64,000 nt of DNA from Ligilactobacillus apodemi DSM 16634 = JCM 16172 (GTDB lineage Bacteria > Bacillota > Bacilli > Lactobacillales > Lactobacillaceae). Under the pieces are notes generated by a model. The model had not been told where the DNA came from and did not search any database. It worked only from the letters and a program-made list of their open reading frames with translations. Position numbers and translations under genes: made by a program. Location: positions 1 through 64,000 of the forward strand of contig NZ_AZFT01000009.1 of NCBI RefSeq assembly GCF_001434405.1, read 5' to 3'. This document shows, one piece after another, positions 1 through 11,759 of the stretch (positions are counted from its first letter, which is position 1; every line of letters begins with the position of its first letter).

Positions 1-60
1 AGACCCTGCACATTTGCTTATCGAAACTTTGTTCAGTTTTCAAAGATCTACTTGTTGCTC
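1..60 (-). other. rRNA operon leader, just upstream of 16S rRNA
   Basis: Read on the minus strand this contains ATCTTTGAAAACTGAACAAAG, the motif typically found just ahead of 16S rRNA in lactobacilli and bacilli (processing/antitermination leader). The 16S gene itself would lie to the left of base 1 and is not in the window. It sits directly downstream of four strong minus-strand promoters. Inference from motif and context. Confidence 0.7.
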
Positions 61-80
61 TCTAACAAACAACATAAAAC

Positions 81-342
81 ATTTTAACAAACATCTCAGT
101 TGTTGTCAACAACTTTTTGAATTAATTTTTAAAAGTTTTTTTCAAGCGACTAACTTATAATAACAATCAGCACTTTAAAAGTCAACAACTTTTTTTAATT
201 AATTAACTGCTGTAACAAATCAGCTTTTATATAATAGCATGACTAACAAGTTAATGTCAATATAATTTTTAAATTATTTTTCAGCAACTTGCTCCGTATC
301 AGCAACTTTTATAGTATAGCAAGAAAACAAATTAATCGTCAA
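81..342 (-). promoter_or_regulatory. Four tandem sigma-A promoters of the rRNA operon (P1-P4)
   Basis: On the minus strand four near-consensus promoters follow one another. P1: TTGACG at 337-342, spacer 18, TATACT at 313-318. P2: TTGACA at 255-260, spacer 18, TATTAT at 231-236. P3: TTGACT at 180-185, spacer 17, TATTAT at 157-162. P4: TTGACA at 104-109, spacer 17, TAAAAT at 81-86. The -10 boxes lie 82, 74 and 76 bases apart. Three of the four -35 boxes sit in a shared AAAAAGTT(G/C)TTGAC context, which suggests the units arose by duplication. A/T-rich tracts upstream of each could act as UP elements. Such stacks are typical of growth-rate-controlled rRNA operons. No protein gene lies in 1-375. 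Confidence 0.8.
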
Positions 343-375
343 GAACTTTTTTTGCTTTTATAAAAAATTCCAATC

Positions 376-834
376 TCACTCACAAACATCTTTTATCTTT
401 TCCATCACAAAATTAGTTAACCCTACTCCTTCACGCCAAACTTGCTGTTTTTTAATAACAACATATCCTCTTTGTTCAAAAAAAGGACGCGCCGTCAATG
501 ACGCATGCGTTATGATGTGGTCACCACCAAACTTTTCTAACCGATCACATAAAGCAGTGGCCACCTCTCTTCTCAAATGATCAGCAGAAACAAACAGATG
601 GCCTAGATAGCCACTTTCATCGATTTCACCAAAACCGATTATCCGTCCCGCCTCAACTGCTACTAAGCTATATTTTTTTGCTAAGCGTTGCTGCCAAATC
701 GTGGGATCTGTATTACCTTTTGTCCAAGCAGCTAATTGCTCTTGAGAATAATCCTTTGCATTAACAGTCTGCACAGTGGTATAAAATAGCTCAGCGATTT
801 GTTTTTGATCACCAAATTGATATTTTCTGATCAT
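376..834 (-). CDS. GNAT-family N-acetyltransferase
   Basis: 152 residues with the GNAT fold pattern: an N-terminal MIRKYQ strand, a central acceptor region (VAVEAGRIIGFGEI, about 58-71) and the acetyl-CoA binding segment around HLRREVATALCDRLEKF (about 86-102), followed by the ASLTARPFFEQRGYVVI motif (about 111-127) that closes most family members. It transfers an acetyl group from acetyl-CoA to an amine; the substrate cannot be read from sequence. RBS GAAAGGA precedes the ATG. It lies between the rRNA promoters and the lysS terminator and is probably a single-gene unit. Confidence 0.8.
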   Translation of the reverse strand: MIRKYQFGDQKQIAELFYTTVQTVNAKDYSQEQLAAWTKGNTDPTIWQQRLAKKYSLVAVEAGRIIGFGEIDESGYLGHLFVSADHLRREVATALCDRLEKFGGDHIITHASLTARPFFEQRGYVVIKKQQVWREGVGLTNFVMEKIKDVCE

Positions 835-864
835 AATGTCTTTCCTTTCTTTACTTAAAACGAC

Positions 865-900
865 AAAAAAATACCGTGACTACTAGCCACAGTATTTTTA
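865..900 (-). terminator. lysS terminator
   Basis: On the minus strand AATACTGTG pairs with CACGGTATT (one G-U pair) across a short loop and runs into seven T residues. It lies just past the lysS stop codon. Confidence 0.8.
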
Positions 901-907
901 GTATTTA

Positions 908-2413
<1,506 letters not shown>

Positions 2414-2491
2414 TCACTTTCCAATTCCTTACTATTTTTCTAATTATAGCATACTCAAAAGTTATAATTAACGCTTTATTTGGTTGCCTAA

Positions 2492-3475
2492 TTAGCGTGT
2501 TACCATATTAGCTAAGAAATTATCGAAAATCTCTTGCATTTCTTGTTCAGTTGCAGCCGAATTCAAAGCTGCTTTGGTCCGGGCTGAACGTGGGATCCCT
2601 TTTAAATAATACGCTGCTTGAGAACGAAATTCTTTTGGTCCGACCACTTCACCTTTAGCCTTAACCAGACGATGTAAATGTTCTTTAGCAACCGCGATTT
2701 TTTCTGCTGGTGCTGGTTCTTCTAGAAGTTCACCTGTTTCTAGATAGTGCGCAGTTTGCTTAACGATCCACGGATTCCCTAAAGCTGCTCGCCCGATCAT
2801 TACTGCATCAGCGCCAACTTCATCTAACATTTGTTTAGCTTCTTGTGGCGTACGTACATCCCCATTACCGATAAATGGGATCTCAGTTACTTTGCTAGCC
2901 ACATCATGCAATAATTCCCAGTCTGCATGACCTGAGTAAAGTTGCTTACGTGTTCGACCGTGCATTGCTAAAGCACTAGCTCCTGCTTCTTGGGCAGCTA
3001 AAGCATTTTCGACCGCTAAAATATGGTCTTCATCCCAACCAGTTCTCATCTTGACTGTCACAGGTTTTTCAACGGATGAAGATACTGCTTTGACCATTTC
3101 ATAGACTTTATCTGGATCAAGTAACCACCGTGCACCTGCATCAGTTTTGGTGACTTTAGGCACTGGACAGCCCATATTGATATCAATAATGTCTGTATTG
3201 GTATTTTCCGCCACAAATTGGGCTGCTTCAACTAAAGTTTCTTTGCTCCCACCAAAAATTTGAACACTAGCAGGATGTTCACTTGGATCGACAAATAACA
3301 TTTCAAGGGTTTTCTTATTGCGGAAATGGATCCCCTTATCTGAGATCATTTCACATACGACCATGCCTGCCCCAAATTCTTTACAGATCATCCGAAAGGC
3401 TACGTTGGTCACACCGGCCATTGGTGCAACGACTACTTGGTTTGGAATCGTCACATCCCCGATTTTCCATTCCAT
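2492..3475 (-). CDS. dusB: tRNA-dihydrouridine synthase B
   Basis: 327 residues. FMN-dependent enzyme that reduces specific uridines in the tRNA D-loop using NADPH. Visible hallmarks: PMAGVTNVAFR at the N-terminus (FMN binding), catalytic Cys in NMGCPVPKV (about 101-109), KMRTGW and AMHGRTR in the TIM barrel, GNGDVRTP and MIGRAALGNPW phosphate-binding segments, then a helical tRNA-binding tail. The RBS GAGGTG lies about 11 bases before ATG. It lies between hslO and lysS on the same strand and is probably co-transcribed. Confidence 0.95.
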   Translation of the reverse strand: MEWKIGDVTIPNQVVVAPMAGVTNVAFRMICKEFGAGMVVCEMISDKGIHFRNKKTLEMLFVDPSEHPASVQIFGGSKETLVEAAQFVAENTNTDIIDINMGCPVPKVTKTDAGARWLLDPDKVYEMVKAVSSSVEKPVTVKMRTGWDEDHILAVENALAAQEAGASALAMHGRTRKQLYSGHADWELLHDVASKVTEIPFIGNGDVRTPQEAKQMLDEVGADAVMIGRAALGNPWIVKQTAHYLETGELLEEPAPAEKIAVAKEHLHRLVKAKGEVVGPKEFRSQAAYYLKGIPRSARTKAALNSAATEQEMQEIFDNFLANMVTR

Positions 3476-3545
3476 GGATCTAGTTCACCTCATAAATTAT
3501 AGTTTTGTTTCGTTTGTTGATAATAGCATACTTTTTAACAAACGA

Positions 3546-4433
3546 CTACTTTTCATTTGCATTTTTTACGATCTCACGCAATTCATCTTCTGAAAAATGA
3601 TATTCCTTATTGCAGAAATGACAAAGCGCAGTTGCGCCATGATCTTCCTTGATCATTTCTTCAACGTCGGCTACTGGCAAACTTGCCAACGCTTGAGCAA
3701 AACGATCTTTTGAGCAATCACATTTATATGCTACTGGTTTTGTTTCTAAGATCTCAAGATTTTCTTCATCAAAGATCTTAGCCAAAATCTCTTCTGGCGT
3801 AAGACCTTCACGCATCATTTCTGAAACAAGGGGTAATTCCTTTAGGCGTGTTTCTAATTTAGCCAACACTTCTTCCGTCGCCCCTGGCATAACTTGAATC
3901 AAAAAGCCACCGGCAGTTTGGATCGAATTATCATCATTTACAAAGACCGATAACCCGACCGCCGAAGGAATTTGCTCTGATTTAGCAAGATAGTAAGTAA
4001 AGTCTTCACCCAATTCACCTGAGACAAGGGGTACTTGACCGGTAAAAGGTTCTTTTAACCCTAAGTCTTTGGTAACAGATAAAAAGCCACTCGTTCCCAC
4101 GGCACCTTTAACGTCGATCTTGTGATTATCATTTAAAGGCAAATGAATGTGTGGGTGTTGAACATAGCCTTTAACGGTTCCGTTTGCATTACCATCAACG
4201 ACAATCGCACCTAAAGGACCGTCGCCATCAACTCTAACAGTCATTTTTCCTTCACCTTTTAAGGAAGCTTCCGCTAACATCAATGTTGCCACCAATGTCC
4301 GTCCTAAGGCAGCAGAAGCAGCGCTCCAAGTATCGTGAAAAACTTGAGCTTGACTAACAGTTTGGGTAGCATCCACAGCATAAGCCCGAATTTGTCCATC
4401 ATACGCTAAACTTTTTACTAAATAATCTGACAT
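3546..4433 (-). CDS. hslO: Hsp33 redox-regulated chaperonin
   Basis: 295 residues, usual size. Holdase chaperone switched on when its zinc is lost under oxidative stress. The zinc/redox switch is visible at the C-terminus as CDCSKDRF (about 238-245) and CHFCNKEYHF (about 271-280), giving the CxC...CxxC set. The N-terminal domain carries the usual RTLVATLMLAEASLKGEGKMT segment. RBS GGAGG. It lies next to ftsH, a common pairing of proteostasis genes in Firmicutes, but is separated from it by a structured 216-base gap. Confidence 0.96.
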   Translation of the reverse strand: MSDYLVKSLAYDGQIRAYAVDATQTVSQAQVFHDTWSAASAALGRTLVATLMLAEASLKGEGKMTVRVDGDGPLGAIVVDGNANGTVKGYVQHPHIHLPLNDNHKIDVKGAVGTSGFLSVTKDLGLKEPFTGQVPLVSGELGEDFTYYLAKSEQIPSAVGLSVFVNDDNSIQTAGGFLIQVMPGATEEVLAKLETRLKELPLVSEMMREGLTPEEILAKIFDEENLEILETKPVAYKCDCSKDRFAQALASLPVADVEEMIKEDHGATALCHFCNKEYHFSEDELREIVKNANEK

Positions 4434-4473
4434 TACAATACCTCCATCATATTTTCAATTAATTATATTTTAT

Positions 4474-4612
4474 CAGGGTGTGAACCTAGGCGCTAGGTGC
4501 GTTAGGATAACTCCCTTTGACCTAATGCGGGTTTGGCATTTTGGCTAAGGAAGTTAGACTCTAGCTCCTGCCTAGGTGAACAAATATAGGGAGAAAGCAA
4601 GTTGTCACCCTG
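4474..4612. repeat. Structured intergenic element with terminal inverted repeats
   Basis: A 139-base block between ftsH and hslO starts CAGGGTGTGAAC and ends GTTGTCACCCTG; 10 of 12 end bases match as inverted repeats. Inside are nested pairings: CCTAGGC with GCCTAGG, GCGTTAGG with CCTAATGC, and CTAA with TTAG. It has no coding potential. It could be a MITE-like repeat or a structured RNA in the ftsH-hslO transcript. No target-site duplication is obvious and no second copy was seen in the window. Confidence 0.45.
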
Positions 4613-4637
4613 TAGTTCAACTTACTTCCTCCCTATA
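4585..4637 (-). terminator. Long hairpin just after ftsH
   Basis: TATAGGGAG (4585-4593) pairs with CTCCCTATA (4629-4637), and the inner AAGCAAGTTG pairs with CAACTTACTT with one mismatch, giving a stem of about 19 bp starting 13 bases after the ftsH stop. The T-tract on the minus strand is weak, so it may be a partial terminator or mRNA-stabilising hairpin. It overlaps the right end of the inverted-repeat element. Confidence 0.5.
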
Positions 4638-4649
4638 CCTTATTTTAGA

Positions 4650-6776
4650 CTAAGCCTTATCTGAATCATCATCATCTTTGTCTTTTTTTGGATAAAAGAC
4701 TGTCGTTTGTGATTTTTCATCAACTTCTCCGTCTTTTTCACTTGGAAAAGCTGTCTTATCTTCGTCTGTTTCTTTATTTTCGCGCTTAGCTGCTTCCTTA
4801 CGTTCCAAAGCTTCTTTGGATTCTTCAAAAGTCGTTGCGGTCGATTTTTCACTTGGGAACTCATCTTCATTTTGCGCTGGCATCTTACCAGTCTTATACA
4901 AGCTGAGGATTTGTTTTTCATCAAGTGTTTCGTATTCAAGCAATGCTTCAGCGATCACTTTATGTTGTTCTTTATGTTCTTCAATGATCTTCTTAGCTAA
5001 TTGCATCCCTTCTTCAGAGAGACGTTTAACTTCTTCGTCAATTGCATTAGCAGTATTGATCGAGAATGGTGATTGACCAGGAACAGCGTCACCGGCAAAC
5101 ATGCCACTTTGACCTTCATATTGAACAGGTCCTAATTGATCACTCATCCCGTATTCAGTTACCATCGCACGTGCTAATTGCGTTGCTTGTTGGAAGTCAT
5201 TTGAAGCACCCGAAGATTGTTGACCAAAGATAAGTTCTTCAGCAGCACGACCACCCATTAAACCAGCGATCTGTTCTTGCATATCTTTCTTAGATAACAA
5301 CATTTGATCTTCTTTTGGCAACATAATAGCGTAACCGCCAGCACGACCACGTGGGACGATCGTTACTTTGTGAACGACCCGCGCATCATTTAAGACTAAA
5401 CCAACGATCGTATGACCTGCTTCGTGGTAAGCCACCGTTTCGCGTTCTTTCTTACTGATGACACGATCACGTTTAGCTGGACCTGCAATAACACGGTCTT
5501 CAGCTTCATCAATATCGGAAGCATCGATCTTTTTCTTATCTCGTCTAGCAGCTAATAAAGCAGCTTCGTTTAATAAGTTTTCTAGATCGGCCCCTACAAA
5601 GCCCGGCGTTTGTTTAGCGATCGTCTTAAGATCAACATCTTTAGCCAATGGCTTGTTCTTAGCGTGAACTTTTAAGATCGCTTCACGACCCTTAACATCT
5701 GGACGACCAACTAAGATCTTCCGGTCAAAACGACCTGGACGAAGTAACGCTGGATCCAAGACATCAGAACGGTTTGTCGCAGCCATCACGATGACACCTT
5801 CATCACCTTCGAAACCATCCATTTCAACTAACAATTGGTTCAAAGTTTGTTCCCGTTCATCATGGCCACCGCCCATGCCGTTACCACGACGACGACCGAC
5901 CGCATCGATTTCATCGATAAAGATGATCGATGGAGCATTCTTTTTCGCATTTTCAAATAAATCACGCACACGGCTAGCACCGACACCGACAAACATTTCT
6001 ACGAAGTCAGAACCTGAAATCGAGAAGAATGGTACGCCAGCTTCACCGGCAACAGCTTTAGCAAGTAAAGTTTTACCTGTTCCGGGAGGTCCTTCAAGTA
6101 AGACACCAGATGGGATCCGTGCACCTAAAGACAAGAATTTACGTGGGTCACGTAAGAATTCGACCACTTCGACCAACTCTTGTTTTTCTTCTTCAGCACC
6201 AGCAACGTCAGAAAAGCGTACTTTATTGTTTTGCTTTTCAACGGGCTTAGCTTTGGACTTACCAAAGTTCATCACACCACGACCATTGCCACCACCTTGA
6301 CCAGCTTGTCCCATCATCAAGTAGAAGAAGAAGATAAAGAAGACAAGCGGTAATACATAGATCAGCAATTGAACCCAGATGCTACTTGATTCTTCTTCCT
6401 TAGCGCCATAACTGATCTTATTTTTCTCAGCATATGACTTGATCTGACTTACCGTAGCATCATTCGTTAGCACATTAGTAGTAAATGTTGTCGCTTTCGA
6501 AGAGGTACCAGCGATTCCTGTAAGGCCCCCGGTTTTTTCGACCGTAACAGCTTTACGATAGGTACCCGTGATCCGATAAGTGCTACCAGCGGGTTGAATT
6601 GTAAAATCTTTAACATTATTTTTCTTCAATTCACTGATGAATTGGCTTGTTTGGATCTGTTGTGTTTGAGAACTGCCTCTATTGCCTGTAAAGTAATAAA
6701 GTGCCCCCATAATACCAAGGAAAATCACAATATAAAACAGACTATTTTTTAGTAGCCCATTTCTGTTATTCTTCAT
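4650..6776 (-). CDS. ftsH: ATP-dependent zinc metalloprotease FtsH
   Basis: 708 residues. Membrane-anchored hexameric AAA+ protease that degrades damaged membrane proteins and regulators. TM1 about 10-27 and TM2 about 130-152 flank an extracytoplasmic domain. AAA core: Walker [14 protein letters not shown], Walker [13 protein letters not shown], arginine-rich second region of homology. Zinc site HEAGHT in the C-terminal peptidase domain. The last 70 residues form an acidic/lysine-rich low-complexity tail ending in DDDDSDKA, as in other lactobacilli. RBS AAGGAGG. It lies downstream of hpt and tilS. Confidence 0.97.
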   Translation of the reverse strand: MKNNRNGLLKNSLFYIVIFLGIMGALYYFTGNRGSSQTQQIQTSQFISELKKNNVKDFTIQPAGSTYRITGTYRKAVTVEKTGGLTGIAGTSSKATTFTTNVLTNDATVSQIKSYAEKNKISYGAKEEESSSIWVQLLIYVLPLVFFIFFFYLMMGQAGQGGGNGRGVMNFGKSKAKPVEKQNNKVRFSDVAGAEEEKQELVEVVEFLRDPRKFLSLGARIPSGVLLEGPPGTGKTLLAKAVAGEAGVPFFSISGSDFVEMFVGVGASRVRDLFENAKKNAPSIIFIDEIDAVGRRRGNGMGGGHDEREQTLNQLLVEMDGFEGDEGVIVMAATNRSDVLDPALLRPGRFDRKILVGRPDVKGREAILKVHAKNKPLAKDVDLKTIAKQTPGFVGADLENLLNEAALLAARRDKKKIDASDIDEAEDRVIAGPAKRDRVISKKERETVAYHEAGHTIVGLVLNDARVVHKVTIVPRGRAGGYAIMLPKEDQMLLSKKDMQEQIAGLMGGRAAEELIFGQQSSGASNDFQQATQLARAMVTEYGMSDQLGPVQYEGQSGMFAGDAVPGQSPFSINTANAIDEEVKRLSEEGMQLAKKIIEEHKEQHKVIAEALLEYETLDEKQILSLYKTGKMPAQNEDEFPSEKSTATTFEESKEALERKEAAKRENKETDEDKTAFPSEKDGEVDEKSQTTVFYPKKDKDDDDSDKA

Positions 6777-6854
6777 GGCGGTCCTCCTTATTATTAAGTT
6801 TTATTTTTTAACGTTATCGAACCAATAATATCACATTTGACTAATATTGACCAA

Positions 6855-7397
6855 TTAATTGTTTTCGTAAACTTCAGGTTTTAAAATTCCAACATATGGC
6901 AAGTTGCGGTAATGTCCAGTGTAATCCAAACCATAACCCACAACAAATTCATTTGGCACTTCAAAACCAACATAATCTGGCACGACAGACTTTACGCGAC
7001 GCTCTGGTTTATCAAGTAAAGTACAGATCTTGACAGAAGCAGCTTGACGGTGTTTGAGTAATTCAACTAAACGTTCCAAAGTCCGCCCCGTGTCGATAAT
7101 GTCTTCAACAATCAAAACATGACGACTCTTGACCGAAACATCAAGGTCTTTTACGATCTTCACTTCGCCCGATGATTCAGTCGCATCGCCATAACTTGAC
7201 ACATCCATGAAATCAAGTTCACAATATGTGTCGATTTGGCGCACAATATCAGCCATAAATAGCACTGCACCCTTTAAGACACAGATCACGAGCGGATTTT
7301 TGTCCTTTAAGTCTGTGGTGATCTGTTTTCCTAATTTGGCAGTGATCTCTTCAATTTCTTGCTGGCTATATAAAATCTCTTTGATATCATTGTTCAT
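6855..7397 (-). CDS. hpt: Hypoxanthine-guanine phosphoribosyltransferase
   Basis: 180 residues. It salvages hypoxanthine and guanine to IMP and GMP using PRPP. The PRPP-binding motif [13 protein letters not shown] is at about 95-107; the flexible-loop region [15 protein letters not shown] is at about 67-81. The start overlaps the end of tilS by 11 bases, so the two are translationally coupled. The tilS-hpt-ftsH order is conserved in Bacilli. Confidence 0.96.
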   Translation of the reverse strand: MNNDIKEILYSQQEIEEITAKLGKQITTDLKDKNPLVICVLKGAVLFMADIVRQIDTYCELDFMDVSSYGDATESSGEVKIVKDLDVSVKSRHVLIVEDIIDTGRTLERLVELLKHRQAASVKICTLLDKPERRVKSVVPDYVGFEVPNEFVVGYGLDYTGHYRNLPYVGILKPEVYENN

Positions 7398-8751
7398 CTT
7401 TATTTACCTCTCTTCGCAAAACAACTATGTATTGAATTTTAGCATTTACAGCGCGCGGTGACAAATCAGTTTTTTTCACTCCAATGACCCAAAATATTTC
7501 GTCATTTTCAGTCGCTAAACACCACAGCTCGTCTCTTTTTGCTGTAGGGATCTTTTGATCGATCAAAATTTTTTTGACTTTTTGGTGCCCCACCGATGTC
7601 AATAAGCGATCGCCTGGATGCCGTTTTCTTAAATAAAGGGGCAAGGAGTCTTTTGAGACTAACAAAACTTCATCATGCATATTTAGTCGAAACTCAGCTG
7701 GCACAAAAATCCCAATCTTTGTTTTGTTTCCTAATGAATGCCACTGTCCGACTTGTAGTTTAATTTTTTTAGTTGATGTTGTTTTTTCTTTTGGTTTAGT
7801 TTCAAGCCTAAACACATCATACTCTTTTTTTAAAATCAGCTCTTGATTTAAAGTAATACTTCCTTGTGGCTTGGCATTATTTTGTAATAACTGCATAACT
7901 TGCTTTAATTGTTTTTGCTCAAGTACCAAGGAATTTTCCACAAATAATTGGCGCAAAGTCAGCTCTTGCCAAGCTAAAGAAAGCTCTTGTAACTTAAAAA
8001 TACTGTAACCTTTTGCGGTCAAAAGACGAGCCAATTTTTCTTGTGCAACTTCTTCACAGCCTTGTAGAAGAACCGCCAGTTGGTCACTATACTCGGTCAC
8101 ATGTGACAAAAAATGTGGATTTTCCTGTTTTAATTTGGGGACTATCTTGTGACGGATGCGATTTCTAAAATATGCCGAACTTTGATTAGTTTCATCCTCG
8201 AAAAAAAACAAGTCTTTTTCTTTAGCAAAATCAGCCAGTTGTTGTTTTGAAAAAGCCAATAAGGGACGCACTAATTTAGTGTTTTTTGCAAAAGAACGCG
8301 CTGTTTTTATCCCTACTAATTGGGCTATATCGCCACCACGAACTAATTTCATTAAAAATGTTTCCGCTTGATCGTCACCATGATGCGCCGTCAACAGGTA
8401 TAAGATCTTTTCTTTTTGCATGATCTCGTTAAAAAAAGCATAGCGCACGTTACGCGCTGCATTTTCGATCCCAGTTTTGGGGTGATCTTGCCAAACTTTC
8501 ACAAATAAAGGCAAGTGGCTTTTTTCACAGTACGCTTGAATAAATTGCGTTTCAGCTTGACTTTGCACCCGGAGTTGATGGTCAATGTAAGCAACATAAA
8601 TCTGTGGGCGCAACTTAGGGGGAAGATGTTGAACTAACCACAATAACACCATCGAATCGACCCCCGTAGAAACTGCCACCAAGACCTTTTGTGACGGTAA
8701 GATCTTTAATTGACGCCACTGTTTGACAAATTTTTGTTCGACTGTCTGCAT
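7387..8751 (-). CDS. tilS: tRNA(Ile)-lysidine synthetase
   Basis: 454 residues. It modifies C34 of the CAU anticodon tRNA-Ile to lysidine, allowing AUA reading. The N-terminal PP-loop is [15 protein letters not shown] (about 24-38), where the usual SGGxDS reads STGVDS, common in lactobacilli. The [17 protein letters not shown] motif and the [12 protein letters not shown] segment are present, followed by the TilS substrate-binding and C-terminal domains (RHPGDRL...[10 protein letters not shown]). RBS GAAAGTGAG. It follows a terminator and starts a tilS-hpt-ftsH unit. Confidence 0.95.
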   Translation of the reverse strand: MQTVEQKFVKQWRQLKILPSQKVLVAVSTGVDSMVLLWLVQHLPPKLRPQIYVAYIDHQLRVQSQAETQFIQAYCEKSHLPLFVKVWQDHPKTGIENAARNVRYAFFNEIMQKEKILYLLTAHHGDDQAETFLMKLVRGGDIAQLVGIKTARSFAKNTKLVRPLLAFSKQQLADFAKEKDLFFFEDETNQSSAYFRNRIRHKIVPKLKQENPHFLSHVTEYSDQLAVLLQGCEEVAQEKLARLLTAKGYSIFKLQELSLAWQELTLRQLFVENSLVLEQKQLKQVMQLLQNNAKPQGSITLNQELILKKEYDVFRLETKPKEKTTSTKKIKLQVGQWHSLGNKTKIGIFVPAEFRLNMHDEVLLVSKDSLPLYLRKRHPGDRLLTSVGHQKVKKILIDQKIPTAKRDELWCLATENDEIFWVIGVKKTDLSPRAVNAKIQYIVVLRREVNKDEQ

Positions 8752-8778
8752 AACTTTCTCACTTTCTTAATGTAAGGG

Positions 8779-8816
8779 AAAAAGGCTGTGACATCCAAGT
8801 GTCACAGCCTTTTTTA
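8779..8816 (-). terminator. Terminator of the mfd-yabR operon
   Basis: AAAGGCTGTGACA pairs with TGTCACAGCCTTT across a short loop, with T-tracts on both strands. It lies directly after the yabR stop codon and separates it from tilS. Confidence 0.9.
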
Positions 8817-8822
8817 CCTTGA

Positions 8823-9317
8823 CTAGCTCCGACGGCCGCCACGACCACCGCGCTTGCCTTCCGTATTTCGTTTCAAAGAGGTTAAGCGTTCATCGCTTTC
8901 TTTTAAGAAACCAGCCAATAAAGAGTCGAAGTCTTTCTTTTTGTTATCAGCTTTACGCCCGAAGGAACGTGCCTTACCTGTATTGCTGTTATTTCGGTGA
9001 TTATTTCCTCGATTTGAGTGGCCTTCGTTTTCACGGCGACCATGCTCTTCACGTGTATTCTTACCAAAATCCTTTTTAACACTGTCATCTGCCTTGCGGA
9101 TCGAAAGACTGATTTTACCATCATTTCCGACCGAAAGCACTTTGACTTTTACTTCATCCCCTACAGTCAGCACATCATGAATGTCTTTAACAAAATTATT
9201 TGAAACTTCACTGATATGAACCAAGCCAGTCTTTTTATCCCCTAAATCTACAAAAGCTCCAAAATTAGTGATCCCGGATACCTTGCCGTTGACTTTTTCT
9301 CCGACTTCAATTGACAT
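8823..9317 (-). CDS. yabR: S1-domain RNA-binding protein (YabR type)
   Basis: 164 residues. A single S1 domain occupies about 1-72 (VGEKVNGKVSGITNFGAFVDLGDKKTGLVHISEVS). The rest is a basic low-complexity tail rich in N, R, K and G, ending GGRGGRRS, likely to bind RNA or ribosomes non-specifically. It lies between divIC and tilS as in Bacillus subtilis. The exact role is not established from sequence; the family resembles the general stress protein 13 group. RBS AGGAGG about 10 bases before the ATG. Confidence 0.85.
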   Translation of the reverse strand: MSIEVGEKVNGKVSGITNFGAFVDLGDKKTGLVHISEVSNNFVKDIHDVLTVGDEVKVKVLSVGNDGKISLSIRKADDSVKKDFGKNTREEHGRRENEGHSNRGNNHRNNSNTGKARSFGRKADNKKKDFDSLLAGFLKESDERLTSLKRNTEGKRGGRGGRRS

Positions 9318-9397
9318 AAAAAATTTTTTCCTCCTAGAAATGTTCTAATAAAACACCACTAAGTATATCATGATACGCTTAGTTTAACCAAAAAAAT

Positions 9398-9811
9398 TTA
9401 TTTTGTGGAACTAGCGCTACTTGAAGACGATTCAGTTGGCAAATTATAGATTGTTTCACCATCTTTGGAATAGTAGTATTTTTCACGGATCAATTTCTCA
9501 AGATAATCTTGATTATTAAGTTGTTTTACCCTGATCTTTAAACTCGAATTTTCTTTAGTGATCTTCTTTAAATTTTTTTGTGCCGTTTGGGTCTGTTGTT
9601 TGACCGCATGTGCTTGCCACAAGTTTCTTCCTGTTTGGAAGATCCCCACACCTAAGACCACTATGGCCGCAAACATGATCGTGCGCATAATGAGTTTATG
9701 GCGTTTAAGTTGTTTATTTTTAGTCGTAGTTCGTTCTTTATCCGCCACCTTTTGACGGTAATATTCGTTATCAATAACTCTGATCTTCTTTTGATTTTGG
9801 TTCTTCTTCAT
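9398..9811 (-). CDS. divIC: Septum formation initiator DivIC/FtsB family
   Basis: 137 residues. Bitopic division protein of the DivIC-FtsL-DivIB complex. A basic cytoplasmic N-terminus (MKKNQNQKKIR) leads to one TM helix (about 43-62, LIMRTIMFAAIVVLGVGIF), then an extracytoplasmic coiled coil (about 70-105), the conserved YLEKLIREKYYYSKDGE segment, and a serine-rich end. Its place between the S4 protein and yabR matches the conserved Bacilli order. Confidence 0.93.
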   Translation of the reverse strand: MKKNQNQKKIRVIDNEYYRQKVADKERTTTKNKQLKRHKLIMRTIMFAAIVVLGVGIFQTGRNLWQAHAVKQQTQTAQKNLKKITKENSSLKIRVKQLNNQDYLEKLIREKYYYSKDGETIYNLPTESSSSSASSTK

Positions 9812-9903
9812 GTTAAAAAATCCTCATTAGGGCTTTTTTCCCCTTGACTGATAAAACGTTTTTCTCACGAAGATTATACCAAAATTTGCCTAAAAAATTC
9901 AAT

Positions 9904-10173
9904 TTAGAGCCTAAAATCTTCCTTATATTTTTCACTTAAGATCTCATACATCCCTAAAGCTTCATCTTTTTTAGTTGTATCTTTGAGTTCAAGGACTTTT
10001 AGTTGCAAAACTTTATTGCCAAAATTAATCGTCAAAATATCACCTACATTGACTTCACTGGCAGATTTAGCAACCTTTTCATTGATCGTGATCCGTCCTT
10101 GATCTGCAATTTGTTTAGCCACGCTGCGACGCTTGATCACACGTGACACTTTTAAATATTTATCTAATCTCAT
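9904..10173 (-). CDS. rqcP: S4-domain protein RqcP (YabO)
   Basis: 89 residues, essentially one S4 RNA-binding domain ([33 protein letters not shown]). In Bacillus subtilis the orthologue works with RqcH in ribosome quality control, helping add alanine tails to stalled nascent chains on 50S subunits. The start codon overlaps the stop of the upstream flippase gene by four bases, so translation is coupled. Confidence 0.92.
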   Translation of the reverse strand: MRLDKYLKVSRVIKRRSVAKQIADQGRITINEKVAKSASEVNVGDILTINFGNKVLQLKVLELKDTTKKDEALGMYEILSEKYKEDFRL

Positions 10174-11759
10174 ATTTGTTCCCCTTTTCTAGTTAATTTT
10201 TGCCAAACTTTGAGGATCTTCTTTCCTCCTGGTAACATCAACCATTCGCGCACAGAAAATAATTTAAACGCTAACGCTGACACCACAAAAACAATTGCCC
10301 CTAAACTAGCACCGACTAACGAGATAAACAAAGTATCCATTCGGGTATTGCCGATCAAATGACTGTAGACGAGCACAAAAGCTTTAACTACGATCAGCAT
10401 ATTGACCGTTGTCGCCCCTAATTTGAGCCAAAAATGCCCTTCAGAAAACAGGCCCCGGATAAGCTCAGGGCTAAAGACTAAAATAAAACCTAACGCAACT
10501 AACAAACTAAGCACCGTAGCCACGCTTGCCCCCATCAGATCTAAGCGCCCGATCAACCACACATTGAGGACAAATTTTACAACGATCGCCGCTAAAAGTC
10601 CAACTACGGTGATCAAAAATTGGTTCAAACTTTGTAAGATCGAGTTATACGTCCCGATCAAAGTAATAAAAACCACACTAAAAATGTACATCGATAGTTC
10701 GCGACTCAACAGCGCATCCCCAAATAATAAAGTATTGATCTGGGGCATCAAAACGATCATCCCAAAAGCAGCTGCAACTGAGATCGTAATACTGATCCGC
10801 AACATAACTTTGGAGATTCGGCGAAATTCCGCCATCTTTTTATTTTTCAAAGCATGACTCAAAGTCGGTAATAATGTCGATGAAAACCCGACCGCTAAAA
10901 CCATTCCTAATTGAAGCAATGGCTGACCACGATCATAGATCCCTTTTAAATTTTTAGCCGCTTCTGGTAAATAGCCGTTGTGTAATAAGCCCCGCACAAC
11001 AGTAAACGAGTCGATCAATTGCAACAAGACCATCGTTGAGGCAAATAAGCAGATGATCACACCTTCCGTGAAAATTTTTTCTGTTAATTGTAAATAACTA
11101 AACCTAGGGACAGTTGTTTTCACGCGAAAATCGCGGCTAAAAAAGCGGACAAAACTAAAACAGGCCACGATCGCACCCGCACTTGAAGCAAACATCGCTA
11201 ACGAGCCCATCTTGTAATAATCCCAGTTAAAGTGGGCAAACATAACGGCCGCTACAATGATCACAAAGACACGCATAAACTGCTCAGTCACTTGTGAGAT
11301 CGCCGTTGGGACCATGTTAAAAGTTCCTTGATAATATCCACGTCCAACTGCCAAAAATGGCATGAATAGTAACATCCAAGAAACGCTGCGGATCAATGAG
11401 ATCAGTGCCATATCCCCCATCGCACGCGCTAACAATGGCGCAAATAAACGAAGACCAAAAAATGATCCTAAGGAAAAAACACATAAGATCACAAAGATTT
11501 GTTGTGATAATTTGATTTTAGTGGCCTCATCATGTTGTTCTGCGATCAATTTAGAAATATAAACTGGAAAACCAGTCAACGCAAATGTCATGCAGATCCC
11601 ATAGATCGGATAAACTTGTTGATAAACATAAAAACCAGTATTACCCACAATGTTTTCAAAGGGAATCCGATAAACGGCACTTAAGATCTTAGCGATCAAA
11701 GAAGCGATCGATAAGATCAAGGCCCCTTTCATGGTCTTTTTTACTTGTTCATTTTTCAT
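10170..11759 (-). CDS. Oligosaccharide flippase, MVF/MurJ superfamily (YabM/SpoVB-like)
   Basis: 529 residues with about 14 hydrophobic segments, N-terminal [30 protein letters not shown]. It matches the polysaccharide-biosynthesis transporter family that includes B. subtilis YabM and SpoVB and is related to MurJ lipid II flippase. The position between mfd and rqcP is the conserved yabM position. The substrate (lipid II or another lipid-linked sugar) is not decidable from sequence. Start and stop codons each overlap the neighbours by four bases. Confidence 0.9.
   Translation of the reverse strand: MKNEQVKKTMKGALILSIASLIAKILSAVYRIPFENIVGNTGFYVYQQVYPIYGICMTFALTGFPVYISKLIAEQHDEATKIKLSQQIFVILCVFSLGSFFGLRLFAPLLARAMGDMALISLIRSVSWMLLFMPFLAVGRGYYQGTFNMVPTAISQVTEQFMRVFVIIVAAVMFAHFNWDYYKMGSLAMFASSAGAIVACFSFVRFFSRDFRVKTTVPRFSYLQLTEKIFTEGVIICLFASTMVLLQLIDSFTVVRGLLHNGYLPEAAKNLKGIYDRGQPLLQLGMVLAVGFSSTLLPTLSHALKNKKMAEFRRISKVMLRISITISVAAAFGMIVLMPQINTLLFGDALLSRELSMYIFSVVFITLIGTYNSILQSLNQFLITVVGLLAAIVVKFVLNVWLIGRLDLMGASVATVLSLLVALGFILVFSPELIRGLFSEGHFWLKLGATTVNMLIVVKAFVLVYSHLIGNTRMDTLFISLVGASLGAIVFVVSALAFKLFSVREWLMLPGGKKILKVWQKLTRKGEQI

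Noticed and set aside
4640-4939. 99-residue basic ORF on the minus strand
   Set aside because: Shadow of the ftsH C-terminal low-complexity tail in another frame; no RBS.
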